NCBI RefSeq assembly: GCF_025336485.1
Contig: NZ_JAODAB010000021.1
Coordinates: 1 to 64,000 of the forward strand
DNA: 64,000 nucleotides
Source of the DNA: Pseudomonas citri
GTDB lineage: Bacteria; Pseudomonadota; Gammaproteobacteria; Pseudomonadales; Pseudomonadaceae
Reading direction: 5' to 3'
The position numbers were made by a program, and so were the translations under genes. Of this stretch, positions 7,243-17,098 are shown piece after piece (the stretch's first letter is position 1; each line of letters begins with the position of its first letter). A model generated the notes under the pieces. That model was given only the letters and a program-made list of their open reading frames with translations. It was not told where the DNA came from and ran no database searches.

Positions 7243-7776
7243 CTACAGATGGATCTCCGCCGCCGCCACCACATCGATCCGCGACACCGCGCTGCTCAAG
7301 CGTCCCAGCCGATCATTGTGGTTGGCGATGATCTGCTCTGCCGCCAGGCTGCCGTTGTCCACGGTGGAATGGGCGTCGGCGGCCAGCACCACGTCGTAGC
7401 CCAGCGCGTGGGCCTGGCGCACGGTGGCGTTGACGCAGTAGTCAGTCTGTAGCCCACACACCACCAACCGGTCGATGCTTCGAGCTTGCAGCAGCGGTTG
7501 CAGGTCGGTCTGGTAAAAGGCGTCCGACGTGGTCTTGCGCACCCGCAGGTCACGGGCAGCGGTCAGCAGGTCCTCGGCCAGTTGCCAGGCATCCGTGCCG
7601 TGCACCAGCGCACCTTGCAGTTCTTCGTGCTGGATCAGGATCACCGGCAAGTCGAGCGCCCTGGCCTTGGCACTGAGGTCGTTGATGGTCCGGATAACGC
7701 GCTGGATGTCGAAGCATTCCTCTTCGCCACTGCACAGCGCGTTCTGCACATCGATGATCAGCAATGCGGTGTTCAT
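7243..7776 (-). CDS. Isochorismatase-family cysteine hydrolase
   Basis: A 177-residue cytoplasmic hydrolase of the isochorismatase-like (RutB/PncA-type) superfamily. The catalytic triad is visible: Asp9 (LLIIDVQNA), Lys81 (RVRKTTSDAF) and Cys114 (GLQTDYCVNATVR). The cis-peptide region precedes the Cys, as in the family. The start at 7776 has AGGGAAGG immediately upstream. Substrates in this family range from nicotinamide to N-carbamoyl compounds and isochorismate, and neighbours give no clue. It is transcribed alone, divergent from the GNAT gene at 7985. Confidence 0.85.
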   Translation of the reverse strand: MNTALLIIDVQNALCSGEEECFDIQRVIRTINDLSAKARALDLPVILIQHEELQGALVHGTDAWQLAEDLLTAARDLRVRKTTSDAFYQTDLQPLLQARSIDRLVVCGLQTDYCVNATVRQAHALGYDVVLAADAHSTVDNGSLAAEQIIANHNDRLGRLSSAVSRIDVVAAAEIHL

Positions 7777-7984
7777 GACCTTCCCTCTTCAAACAGTATC
7801 GCTGCCGTCCAGCGACTCGATAACCCAGCGCCGCCCCTATATCGTGACGAGAAGCGCTTCAACGGCAATAGGCAGTATGACCCGGTTTGCGTAATGCGCC
7901 CGTTTCTTGTCGAGCGGGTTACGTCAGGGTCGCCCTTTGGGATAGGCTCCAGCGGTTGCTTCCTCACGAATAAGGACATCACCC

Positions 7985-8416
7985 ATGACGCTACGCATCG
8001 AACGCACGGACGCCCCCACCGACGAAGAACGCCAGGCCATCCTCGCGCCATTGCGCGCCTACAACACGGCCAAAGCGGGTGGATCGACGCCCGAACTGGT
8101 CGCCTGGCTGGTGCGTGACGAACATGACGCCATCGTCGGCGGGCTCTACGGTCGGGTGTTTTTTCGTTGGCTGTACATCGAGTTGCTGGTGGTGCCGGAG
8201 CAGGCCCGGGGCCAGGGCACAGGCTCGACCCTGATGCAGATGGCCGAAGCGCTGGCCAAGGAGAAAAACTGCGTGGGCATCTGGCTGGACACCTTCGACT
8301 TCCAGGCGCCGGAGTTCTACCGCAAGCACGGCTTCACACCCATCGGCCACATCAACGACTACCCGCCGGGGCACCAGCGCTTCTTCTTCCAGAAGCACCT
8401 GGCGCCCGCCGACTGA
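7985..8416 (+). CDS. GNAT-family N-acetyltransferase
   Basis: A 143-residue acetyltransferase. The acetyl-CoA binding motif A is seen as VVPEQARGQGTGSTLM (about residues 70-85), preceded by the strand WLYIELLVV, and the terminal motif B is FYRKHGFTPIG. AAGGA at 7972-7976 supports the start. It resembles small-molecule or antibiotic-type acetyltransferases, but no specific substrate can be named. The stop is followed by a REP element. Confidence 0.8.
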   Translation: MTLRIERTDAPTDEERQAILAPLRAYNTAKAGGSTPELVAWLVRDEHDAIVGGLYGRVFFRWLYIELLVVPEQARGQGTGSTLMQMAEALAKEKNCVGIWLDTFDFQAPEFYRKHGFTPIGHINDYPPGHQRFFFQKHLAPAD

Positions 8417-8428
8417 AACACAAACCCT

Positions 8429-8454
8429 GTGGGAGCGAGCCTGCTCGCGATAGC
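8429..8454. repeat. REP element
   Basis: TGTGGGAGCGAGCCTGCTCGCGATAG is a palindromic element of the second REP type in this window (TGTGGGAGC...GCTCGCGAT). It lies between the GNAT gene and the convergent lipoprotein gene. Confidence 0.75.
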
Positions 8455-8474
8455 CGACGCCTCGCTCTATCCGC

Positions 8475-8825
8475 CTATAGACACGTCGCCAACGCTGCCA
8501 ACCGGCGCTTGGCCATGAAGTCGTCATGCTTGGCGTAATAGCTCAACGTGGTGCCGCTGGCATCGGTCGCCAGGTCGACAAACGATTCGGCGGAGCGGGT
8601 GTACACCGTCGACCCGCCTTTCTTGCCCGGTTGCAGGTAAGCACCGGCATCCACGCCGAACACCGCTTCGTCTTCCCAGGCGAACTTCACGCACTGGGCA
8701 ACGTTCTGCTCCGGTTTGTCGGAGGTCAACGTCTTGTAGGGGGCCTGGGTCCTGGCCTCGTTCATCGCCGACCCCGCGCAACCGGCCAACAGGGTCGCAA
8801 CCAGGGCCACCATCAACGTTCGCAT
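8475..8825 (-). CDS. Small lipoprotein of unknown function
   Basis: A 116-residue predicted lipoprotein. The ATG at 8825 (MRTLMVALVATLLAGC) is preferred to a GTG three codons upstream because GGTGAG sits eight bases before it. The lipobox LLAGC gives an acylated Cys at about residue 16. The mature part contains EQNVAQCVKFAWEDEAVFG and a second Cys near the C-terminus, which could form a disulfide in the periplasm. I do not recognise a named family with certainty; similar short lipoproteins are common in Pseudomonas. It is divergent from tusD. Confidence 0.7.
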   Translation of the reverse strand: MRTLMVALVATLLAGCAGSAMNEARTQAPYKTLTSDKPEQNVAQCVKFAWEDEAVFGVDAGAYLQPGKKGGSTVYTRSAESFVDLATDASGTTLSYYAKHDDFMAKRRLAALATCL

Positions 8826-8916
8826 TGCATTCACTCACCGAGAAAAAAGCGGACTGTAGCACTGCGCCCGCCCATAAAGCTTTATCATGGCCGCAGTTTT
8901 GCTGACCGGGTCTGTC

Positions 8917-9309
8917 ATGAAATTCGCCATCGCGCTGTTTTCCGCCGCCCATGCGCCCTCCTCGCGCCGTGCCTTGCTGTTTGCCCAGGCGGCGCTGGCG
9001 GGCGGACATGAGATCGTGCGGCTGTTTTTCTATCAGGACGGCGTCTATAACGCCTGCGCCAGTGTCGTCACGCCACAGGACGAACAAGACCTCCCCCAGC
9101 AGTGGCGCACCTTCGTGCGCGACAACCAGCTCGACGGCGTGGTCTGCATCGCGGCGGCGCTGCGCCGTGGCGTGCTGAACGATGAAGAGGCGCAGCGCTA
9201 CCAGCGCTCGGCTGTCAGCGTCGAAGCACCGTGGACCTTGTCCGGGCTCGGCCAGTTGCACGATGCGATCCAGGACGCCGACCGCCTGATCTGCTTTGGA
9301 GGTGCATGA
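8917..9309 (+). CDS. tusD: Sulfurtransferase complex subunit TusD
   Basis: A 130-residue DsrE-fold subunit of the TusBCD complex, which passes persulfide sulfur from TusA to TusE for 2-thiolation of tRNA wobble uridine. The start MKFAIALFSA at 8917 matches the family; upstream codons in frame do not. The active-site cysteine is in DGVVCIAAALRRG, as in E. coli TusD. It is the first gene of a tight operon: its TGA overlaps the ATG of tusC. The partner thiouridylase mnmA is also in this window (31416). Confidence 0.92.
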   Translation: MKFAIALFSAAHAPSSRRALLFAQAALAGGHEIVRLFFYQDGVYNACASVVTPQDEQDLPQQWRTFVRDNQLDGVVCIAAALRRGVLNDEEAQRYQRSAVSVEAPWTLSGLGQLHDAIQDADRLICFGGA

Positions 9310-9671
9310 TGGCCAAATCTATACTGCTCATCAGCCGCCAGGCCCCATGGTCCGGCCCGGGTGCCCGGGAAGCGCTGGACATCGTCCTGGCCGGCGGCGC
9401 CTTCGACTTGCCCATCGGCCTGCTGTTTCTCGATGACGGCGTGTTCCAGCTCACAGCCGGCCAAAGTGCCAAGGCTGTGCAGCAAAAGGACTTGAGCGCC
9501 AACCTGCAGGCGTTGCCGATGTTCGGCGTCGAGGACCTGTTCCTCTGTGCCGACAGCGCCGCCGAACGCGCCATCGCCACCGATACCCTGGCGCTGGACG
9601 GCGTGGCCGTGCTGACCGCGCCGGACATCGCCGCGCTCATTGACCGCTACGATCAGGTGATTACCCTCTGA
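9306..9671 (+). CDS. tusC: Sulfurtransferase complex subunit TusC
   Basis: A 121-residue DsrF-like subunit of TusBCD. The ATG at 9306 overlaps the tusD stop (ATGA); a second ATG at 9309 would shorten it by one residue. The fold is indicated by SILLISRQAPWSGPGAREAL, GLLFLDDGVFQL and the C-terminal strand/helix DGVAVLTAPDIAALI. It lacks the catalytic cysteine role of TusD and is structural in the heterohexamer, according to the family. Its stop overlaps the tusB start. Confidence 0.9.
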   Translation: MMAKSILLISRQAPWSGPGAREALDIVLAGGAFDLPIGLLFLDDGVFQLTAGQSAKAVQQKDLSANLQALPMFGVEDLFLCADSAAERAIATDTLALDGVAVLTAPDIAALIDRYDQVITL

Positions 9672-9964
9672 TGTCGACTTTGCATGTGTTGTCTCATTCG
9701 CCCTTCGGCGATAACCGCCTCGCCAGTTGCCTGCGGGTACTGGGCAAACAGGATGCATTGCTGCTGTGCGGCGACGCGACGTATGCGCTGCAGCCGGGCA
9801 GCCCACCGTTCGAAACGCTGCTGGCCGCCGGGGCGAACCTGTTCGTACTCGCCGAAGACCTCCAAGCCCGCGCCCTGGACACGCCGGACTGGGCCGAAGC
9901 CATCAACTACGCGGGCTTCGTCGAGTTATCGATCGAGCACGACAAGGTCAACACCTGGCTATGA
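9671..9964 (+). CDS. tusB: Sulfurtransferase complex subunit TusB
   Basis: A 97-residue DsrH-like subunit completing TusBCD. The sequence begins MSTLHVLSHSPFGDN and has KQDALLLCGDATYAL, typical of the TusB core. The start at 9671 shares a base with the tusC stop (TGATG), and its own stop overlaps tusE (ATGA), so all four tus genes are translationally coupled. Confidence 0.9.
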   Translation: MSTLHVLSHSPFGDNRLASCLRVLGKQDALLLCGDATYALQPGSPPFETLLAAGANLFVLAEDLQARALDTPDWAEAINYAGFVELSIEHDKVNTWL

Positions 9965-10296
9965 AGACGCTGAACGTGGGCGAACGCGCCCTCGCGCTGG
10001 ACAAGGACGGCTACCTGGCCGACCGGAACGACTGGTCGACCGACGTAGCGACCGCCCTGGCGGCCGCCGAAGACATCGAACTGAGCCCCGAGCACTGGGA
10101 AATCCTCGAACTGCTGCGCGGCTTCTACGACGAATTCCAGCTGTCTCCCGCGACCCGGCCGCTGATCAAGTACGCCGCGCTGAAACTGGGCGCGGACAAA
10201 GGCAACAGCCTGCACCTGAACCGACTGTTCAAAGGCACACCCGCCAAACTCGCCGCCAAGCTTGCGGGCCTGCCCAAACCGACGAATTGCTTATGA
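9961..10296 (+). CDS. tusE: Sulfur carrier TusE (DsrC family)
   Basis: A 111-residue DsrC/TusE protein that accepts persulfide from TusBCD and delivers it to MnmA. The conserved penultimate cysteine is present (Cys110 in TNCL), along with the family core DGYLADRNDWSTDVA and the basic KLAAKLAGLPKPTN tail. The second cysteine of dissimilatory DsrC is absent, as expected for TusE. It overlaps tusB upstream and the TrpD2-like gene downstream by four bases each. Confidence 0.92.
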   Translation: MKTLNVGERALALDKDGYLADRNDWSTDVATALAAAEDIELSPEHWEILELLRGFYDEFQLSPATRPLIKYAALKLGADKGNSLHLNRLFKGTPAKLAAKLAGLPKPTNCL

Positions 10297-11294
10297 CCGA
10301 CCTTCCCTCGCTGACCCTCGATACCCCGGCCGAACACCCGTTCGCCCAGTTCGTGCGCATCCTTGGCAAAGGCAAGCGCGGTGCCCGCAACCTGACCCGC
10401 GAAGAAGCGCGCGAGGCCATGGGCCTGGTGCTCGACGAAAAGGTCGAGGACACCCAGCTCGGCGCCTTCCTGATGCTGTTGCGGCACAAGGAAGAAAGCG
10501 CCGAGGAGATGGCCGGTTTCACCGAGGCCCTGCGCGAGCGACTGGTGGTCCCGGCGCTGGCGGTGGACCTCGACTGGCCGACCTACGCCGGCAAGAAACG
10601 CCACCTGCCGTGGTACCTGCTGGCCGCCAAATGCCTTGGGCAGAATGGCGTGCGGATCTTCATGCACGGCGGCGGCGCCCACACGGCCGGGCGGCTTTAC
10701 ACCGAGCAACTGCTGGCGTTCTTGCAGATTCCGCTGTGCCGCGACTGGCAACAGGTCGCCAGCGCCCTGGACAAGGGCGGCCTGGCCTTCATGCCGCTGG
10801 TGGACTGGGCACCGCAGATGCAGCGCATGATCGACTTGCGCAACACCCTGGGCCTGCGCTCGCCGATCCACTCCCTGGCGCGAATCCTCAACCCGTTGGG
10901 CGCCCGTTGCGGATTGCAAAGCATCTTCCATCCGGGCTACCAGGCCGTGCATCGCGAGGCCAGCGGTCTACTGGGCGACACCGCCATCGTGATCAAGGGC
11001 GACGGCGGCGAAATCGAGATCAACCCGGACGCCGACAGCCATCTGTACGGCACCACGGGCGGCGTGAGCTGGGACGAGGAATGGCCGCGACTGGCCGAGC
11101 AGCGCCACGTCAAACCGGACAACCTTGACCCCGAGCACTTGAAAGCCATTTGGCGCGGTGACGTCGAGGACAGCTACCCGCAACTGGCCTTGATCGCCAC
11201 CATGGCCCTGGCCTTGCGTGGCCTGGGCCTGGCTCGCGAAGCAGCGTTCGAGCAGGCCCGGCAGTATTGGGAGGCGCGGGATAGATCGATTTGA
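10293..11294 (+). CDS. ybiB: TrpD2/YbiB-like DNA-binding protein (glycosyltransferase family 3 fold)
   Basis: A 333-residue homologue of anthranilate phosphoribosyltransferase, of the TrpD2/YbiB branch. That branch keeps the fold but not tryptophan synthesis; E. coli YbiB binds nucleic acid. The N-terminal helical domain contains GKRGARNLTREEAREAMG and the core has HLPWYLLAAKCLGQNGVRI and MHGGGAHTAGR. Its ATG overlaps the tusE stop, so it belongs to the tus operon. The same arrangement in other pseudomonads suggests a link with tRNA or nucleic acid metabolism; this is inference. Confidence 0.82.
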   Translation: MTDLPSLTLDTPAEHPFAQFVRILGKGKRGARNLTREEAREAMGLVLDEKVEDTQLGAFLMLLRHKEESAEEMAGFTEALRERLVVPALAVDLDWPTYAGKKRHLPWYLLAAKCLGQNGVRIFMHGGGAHTAGRLYTEQLLAFLQIPLCRDWQQVASALDKGGLAFMPLVDWAPQMQRMIDLRNTLGLRSPIHSLARILNPLGARCGLQSIFHPGYQAVHREASGLLGDTAIVIKGDGGEIEINPDADSHLYGTTGGVSWDEEWPRLAEQRHVKPDNLDPEHLKAIWRGDVEDSYPQLALIATMALALRGLGLAREAAFEQARQYWEARDRSI

Positions 11295-11381
11295 TCGATC
11301 ATAAACGCCCAACCTTTGCGCTTTTAGTTCGAACCTATCCGAATAGACTCGTCTCCAACGTTTATTGGCGAGGAGATCGAG

Positions 11382-12368
11382 ATGGGATTGTTAGTCGAGG
11401 GCCGCTGGCAGGACCGGTGGTATGAGAGCAAGGACGGCACGTTCCAGCGCGAACAAGCGCAACGCCGTAACTGGATCACGAAGGACGGCAGCAGCGGGTT
11501 TGCCGCCGAGGCCGGACGCTACCATTTGTACGTGTCCCTGGCTTGTCCCTGGGCCCATCGCACGCTGATTTTGCGCAAGCTCAAGGGCCTGGAAGACCTG
11601 ATCGATGTCTCGGTGGTCAGTTACCTGATGCTGGAAAACGGCTGGACCTTCGACAAGGCCCACGGCTCGACCGGCGACAAACTCGACAACCTGAGCTTCC
11701 TGCACCAGCGCTACACCGCCGACACACCGCACTACACCGGTCGCGTCACGGTGCCGGCGTTGTGGGACAAGCACCAGCAACGCATCGTGAACAACGAGTC
11801 GGCGGAAATTATCCGCATGTTCAACAGCGCCTTCGATGGCTTGACCGGCAACCACCTCGACCTCTACCCCGAACACCTGCGCAGCACCATCGACGCACTC
11901 AACGAGCGTATCTACCCGGCGGTGAACAACGGTGTGTATCGCGCCGGCTTCGCCACCGCCCAGGCCGCCTATGAAACCGCCTTCGACGAGCTGTTTGCCG
12001 AGCTGGACCGGTTGGACGCGCTCTTACAAACCCGGCGCTACCTGGCCGGCGAATACCTGACCGAGGCCGACATCCGCCTCTTCACCACCCTGATTCGTTT
12101 CGACGCGGTGTATTTCGGTCACTTCAAGTGCAACCTGCGACGCATCGCCGACTACCCGAACCTGTCGAACTGGCTGAGGGAGTTGTACCAGTGGCCGGGC
12201 ATCGCCGAGACGGTGGACTTCACCCACATCCAGGGGCATTACTACGGCAGTCACAAGACCATCAATCCGAATGGCATCGTGCCCAAGGGGCCGTGGCAGG
12301 ACTTCGGGGTTGCCCATGATCGGGAGCGGTTGCAGGGGAAAGGGATCTGGCGTGGGGTTGAGAGCTGA
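11382..12368 (+). CDS. yqjG: Glutathionyl-hydroquinone reductase (omega-type GST)
   Basis: A 328-residue enzyme of the Xi-class GST family that reduces glutathionyl-hydroquinones through a catalytic cysteine. Cys55 lies in SLACPWAHRTLILRKL, the family signature, and the C-terminal domain contains DIRLFTTLIRFDAVYFGHFKCN and the terminal KGPWQDFGVAHDRERL. GAGGAGA upstream of 11382 supports the start. It is likely cytosolic, protecting against quinones. It is a single gene downstream of the tus operon. Confidence 0.9.
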   Translation: MGLLVEGRWQDRWYESKDGTFQREQAQRRNWITKDGSSGFAAEAGRYHLYVSLACPWAHRTLILRKLKGLEDLIDVSVVSYLMLENGWTFDKAHGSTGDKLDNLSFLHQRYTADTPHYTGRVTVPALWDKHQQRIVNNESAEIIRMFNSAFDGLTGNHLDLYPEHLRSTIDALNERIYPAVNNGVYRAGFATAQAAYETAFDELFAELDRLDALLQTRRYLAGEYLTEADIRLFTTLIRFDAVYFGHFKCNLRRIADYPNLSNWLRELYQWPGIAETVDFTHIQGHYYGSHKTINPNGIVPKGPWQDFGVAHDRERLQGKGIWRGVES

Positions 12369-12467
12369 TCCGGGATTTGAAGGCCAGTCGCAAACAGGCC
12401 CGCGCCCACACGGTGGGACGAGCCTGCTGCGGGCGGCGGTTCGTCGATCAGAGACGAGGCAATCTTT

Positions 12468-13862
12468 CTAGACCTGCCCCTGAGCCCCTTCAAACCACGC
12501 CAATTTCTCACGCAACTGCACCACTTCCCCAACGATCACCAACGTCGGCGCATGAACCTCATGCTCGGCCACCAACAACGGCAAGTCCGCCAGGGTGCCG
12601 GTAAACACCCGCTGGTTTGAAGTGGTGCCCTGTTGGATCAACGCCGCCGGCGTATCCGCGGCGCGACCGTGTTTGATCAACTCGCTGCAGATCACCGGCA
12701 GTCCCACCAGTCCCATGTAGAACACCAGCGTCTGGGCCGGCGCCACCAGGTCGGCCCAAGGCAGGTCGCTGGTACCGTCCTTGAGATGACCGGTGATGAA
12801 ACGTACCGACTGGGCGTAGTCGCGATGGGTCAGCGGGATACCCGCGTAGGCCGCACAACCACTGGCGGCGGTGATGCCGGGGACGACCTGGAACGGAATG
12901 CCTTGGGCCGCCAGTTCTTCGATCTCTTCACCCCCGCGGCCGAAGATGAACGGATCGCCGCCCTTCAACCGCACCACACGCTTGCCCTGCCGGGCCAGGT
13001 CCACCAGTTGCTGGTTGATCTGGTCCTGGGGCACCGCATGCTCGGCGCGCCGCTTGCCGACGTAGATCCGCTCGGCGTCACGCCGGCACAGTTCGAGGAT
13101 CGCTGGCGCCACCAGGCGGTCGTACAGCACCACGTCCGCCTGCTGCATCAGGCGCAAGGCGCGGAAGGTCAGCAGGTCCGGATCACCCGGGCCGGCGCCG
13201 ACCAGGTAGACCTCCCCCGGCGCGTCCGGCGCCTGGCCGGCGATCTTCGCCTGCAACAGGCGCTCGGCCTCGGCGCCCTGGCCGGCCAGTTGGCGGTCGG
13301 CGATGGGGCCCTGGAAAACGTCTTCCCAGAACGCCCGGCGTTGCTGCACGTCCGGAAACAAACCTTTGACCTGGTTGCGAAAACGCGCCGCCAGACCGGC
13401 CAATTGCCCGTAGGTTGCGGGGATCCAGGTTTCCAGCTTGGCCCGGATCAGCCGCGCCAGCACCGGCGCGTCGCCGCCACTGGAAACCGCGATCACCAGC
13501 GGTGAGCGATCGACAATAGCCGGGAAGATCACGCTGCACAGGGCCGGCGCGTCCACCACATTGACCGGCACGCAACGCTTGTGGGCATCGGCCGAGACCT
13601 GGGCATTAAGCGACTCGTCGTCGGTGGCGGCGATGATCAGGCCACAGCCGTCCAGGTCCGCCTCAAGATAACCGCGCAGCACGCACTCGCCACCGCTGCC
13701 ACCGACCAACTCCCGCAATTGCGGCTCGATGTGCGGTGCGACCACCCGCAGCAGCGCACCGGCGTCGGCCAGCAGGCGGGATTTGCGCAAGGCGATCTCC
13801 CCGCCGCCAACCACCAGCACGCGACGGCCGCGCAGGTTGTGGAACAGTGGCAAGTAGTCCAT
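12468..13862 (-). CDS. cysG: Siroheme synthase CysG
   Basis: A 464-residue bifunctional enzyme making siroheme from uroporphyrinogen III for sulfite and nitrite reductases. The N-terminal part (about 1-200) is the NAD-dependent precorrin-2 dehydrogenase/ferrochelatase, with VLVVGGGEIALRKSRLL. The C-terminal part (about 215-455) is the SAM-dependent methyltransferase, with VYLVGAGPGDPDLLTFRALR, VRLKGGDPFIFGRGGEE and GITAASGCAAYAGIPLTHRD. Its ATG directly follows the serS TAA (TAAATG), making it the last gene of the ftsK-cysG minus-strand run. Confidence 0.96.
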   Translation of the reverse strand: MDYLPLFHNLRGRRVLVVGGGEIALRKSRLLADAGALLRVVAPHIEPQLRELVGGSGGECVLRGYLEADLDGCGLIIAATDDESLNAQVSADAHKRCVPVNVVDAPALCSVIFPAIVDRSPLVIAVSSGGDAPVLARLIRAKLETWIPATYGQLAGLAARFRNQVKGLFPDVQQRRAFWEDVFQGPIADRQLAGQGAEAERLLQAKIAGQAPDAPGEVYLVGAGPGDPDLLTFRALRLMQQADVVLYDRLVAPAILELCRRDAERIYVGKRRAEHAVPQDQINQQLVDLARQGKRVVRLKGGDPFIFGRGGEEIEELAAQGIPFQVVPGITAASGCAAYAGIPLTHRDYAQSVRFITGHLKDGTSDLPWADLVAPAQTLVFYMGLVGLPVICSELIKHGRAADTPAALIQQGTTSNQRVFTGTLADLPLLVAEHEVHAPTLVIVGEVVQLREKLAWFEGAQGQV

Positions 13863-15143
<1,281 letters not shown>

Positions 15144-15156
15144 GTCGGTCTCTCGT

Positions 15157-15534
15157 TTAGATAAGTTTGGTCAGGGACAGGCCGGCCCAGGTGGCGATCA
15201 GCCCGCCGAATACGCTGATGGCCGCATAGCCCAGGGCCAGCGGCACCTGCCCGCTTTCCAGCAGGCGCACCGTATCCAGTGAAAAGGATGAAAACGTCGT
15301 CAGGCCGCCGAGGAAGCCGGCGATGAGCCCGGCGCGCACTTCGACAGGCACCTCCGGGCGGATCAAAAACAGGCCGTATAGAACGCCGATCAGCAGACAG
15401 CCCACGATATTAACGGCCAGCGTCGCGGTATAGAAGTGCCGTGGCCAATTTGCGCTGACCCAGTTGCTGGCGGCGAAACGTACCAGGGTGCCGGCAATGC
15501 CGCCGGCGGAGACTGCAAGGACCAAAGGGATCAA
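15157..15534 (-). CDS. crcB: Fluoride exporter CrcB/FluC
   Basis: A 125-residue protein with four hydrophobic helices forming a dual-topology fluoride channel. Signature GGIAGTLVRFAASNW, VNIVGCLLIGVLYGL and GFLGGLTTFSSFSLDT are present, including the Phe-box and the Na-site region. The start appears to be TTG at 15534, overlapping the rarA stop (TTGA). No fluoride riboswitch is seen upstream because the gene is embedded in the operon. Confidence 0.92.
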   Translation of the reverse strand: MIPLVLAVSAGGIAGTLVRFAASNWVSANWPRHFYTATLAVNIVGCLLIGVLYGLFLIRPEVPVEVRAGLIAGFLGGLTTFSSFSLDTVRLLESGQVPLALGYAAISVFGGLIATWAGLSLTKLI

Positions 15535-16856
15535 GGTTTTCTCCGCTGTCGTGGGCTCAGGCGATCCAGTTGTGCCAGGTGATTGAGCTTTTCACCGATC
15601 TTCAATTCCAACCCACGAGGCACCGGTTGATAGAAGCGCTGGGGCTCGAGTTCTTCGGGGAAATAATCTTCACCAGCGGCATAGGCATCCGGTTCATCGT
15701 GGGCATAACGGTATTCTTCGCCATAACCCAATTGCTTCATGAGCTTGGTCGGCGCGTTGCGCAGGTGCAGCGGCACTTCGAGGGAGCCATGTTCGGCTGC
15801 GCTGCGCATCGCCGCCTTGAAGCCCATGTACACCGCGTTGCTTTTCGGAGCACAGGCCAGGTAGGTGATGGCCTGGGCCACGGCCAGCTCGCCCTCCGGA
15901 CTGCCAAGGCGCTCTTGCACATCCCACGCCGCCAGGCACAGGCTCAGTGCCCGCGGATCGGCATTGCCGATATCTTCGCTGGCCATGCGCACCACCCGCC
16001 GCGCCAGGTACAGCGGATCGCAACCGCCGTCGATCATGCGTGCGAACCAATACAGGGCCGCATCGGGGTTGGAACCGCGAATGGATTTGTGCAGTGCCGA
16101 AATCTGGTCGTAGAACGCCTCGCCGCCCTTGTCGAAACGCCGGCGGGTATCACCCAGCAGGCTTTGCAGCAGCTCGACGCCGATCTCGCCGTGATCTTCG
16201 GCCAGGTCCGAGGCGTTTTCCAACAGGTTGAGCAAGCGTCGGCCATCGCCATCAGCGGCGCTGAACAGGATCTGGAAACCTTCGTCGCTCAGGCTCAACT
16301 GGCGCTTGCCCAGGCCGCGCTCCTCGGTCAGCGCCCGATGCACCAGCTTGCGCATCGCGGCCTCGTCGAGGCTCTTGAGCACATAGACCCGCGCCCGCGA
16401 CAGCAAGGCGTTATTGAGTTCGAACGAGGGGTTTTCGGTGGTCGCGCCGATGAAGATCAGCGTGCCGTCTTCGACATAAGGCAGGAACGCGTCCTGCTGG
16501 GACTTGTTGAAACGGTGCACTTCGTCGACGAACAGGATCGTGCGCTTGCCGTATTGGCCAGCCTGCTGCTTGGCCACGTCCACCGCCTGGCGGATCTCCT
16601 TGACCCCGGCGAGCACGGCCGACACGGTTTCGAAATGCGCATCCGAGACTTCCGCCAGCAACCGCGCCAGGGTGGTCTTGCCCACACCCGGCGGCCCCCA
16701 GAAGATCATCGAATGCAGCGCTCCCTGCTCCAGCGCTTCACGCAAGGGCTTGCCGCGGGCGAGCACGTGCTCCTGGCCGACATACTCATCCAGGTTGGTC
16801 GCGCGCAGGCGAGCGGCCAGTGGCTGGGCTATCGGGGCGCTTCGAAACAGGTCCAT
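15531..16856 (-). CDS. rarA: Replication-associated recombination protein RarA
   Basis: A 441-residue AAA+ ATPase of the RarA/MgsA/WRNIP1 family acting at stalled replication forks. Walker A is GPPGVGKTTLARLL, Walker B ILFVDEVHRFN, sensor 1 IGATTENPSFELN, and the C-terminal tetramerisation domain includes FYDQISALHKSIRGS. The ATG at 16856 is chosen; a GTG one codon upstream is also possible. Downstream crcB overlaps by four bases. A REP doublet separates it from lolA. Confidence 0.94.
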   Translation of the reverse strand: MDLFRSAPIAQPLAARLRATNLDEYVGQEHVLARGKPLREALEQGALHSMIFWGPPGVGKTTLARLLAEVSDAHFETVSAVLAGVKEIRQAVDVAKQQAGQYGKRTILFVDEVHRFNKSQQDAFLPYVEDGTLIFIGATTENPSFELNNALLSRARVYVLKSLDEAAMRKLVHRALTEERGLGKRQLSLSDEGFQILFSAADGDGRRLLNLLENASDLAEDHGEIGVELLQSLLGDTRRRFDKGGEAFYDQISALHKSIRGSNPDAALYWFARMIDGGCDPLYLARRVVRMASEDIGNADPRALSLCLAAWDVQERLGSPEGELAVAQAITYLACAPKSNAVYMGFKAAMRSAAEHGSLEVPLHLRNAPTKLMKQLGYGEEYRYAHDEPDAYAAGEDYFPEELEPQRFYQPVPRGLELKIGEKLNHLAQLDRLSPRQRRKP

Positions 16857-16921
16857 CACTGCTTATGCAACCTCACTTGGTCCTGGTGCCGATACTCTCT
16901 GTCGGAGCAGATCTGTGGGAG

Positions 16922-17075
16922 ACCTGTGGGAGCAGATCTGTGGGAGCAAGGCTTGCCCGCGATTGCATCACCTCGGTCTATCTGATGCGCCGAGGTGTCT
17001 GTATCGCGGGCAAGCCTTGCTCCCACAGACCTTGCTCCTACAAGCCTTGCTCCCACAGGCTTTGCTCCCACAAGT
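16922..17075. repeat. REP doublet (REPIN) and extra half repeats
   Basis: The arms TCTGTGGGAGCAAGGCTTGC (from 16937) and its inverted partner ending at 17029 flank a central stem CACCTCGG/CCGAGGTG, forming a single large palindrome. Extra half copies of the TGTGGGAGC word occur at about 16924 on the left, and three CTTGCTCC(C/T)ACA halves follow at 17031-17073. It occupies the lolA-rarA gap. Confidence 0.9.
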
Positions 17076-17098
17076 CATTTCCGACAGGTGCTTTGGGT

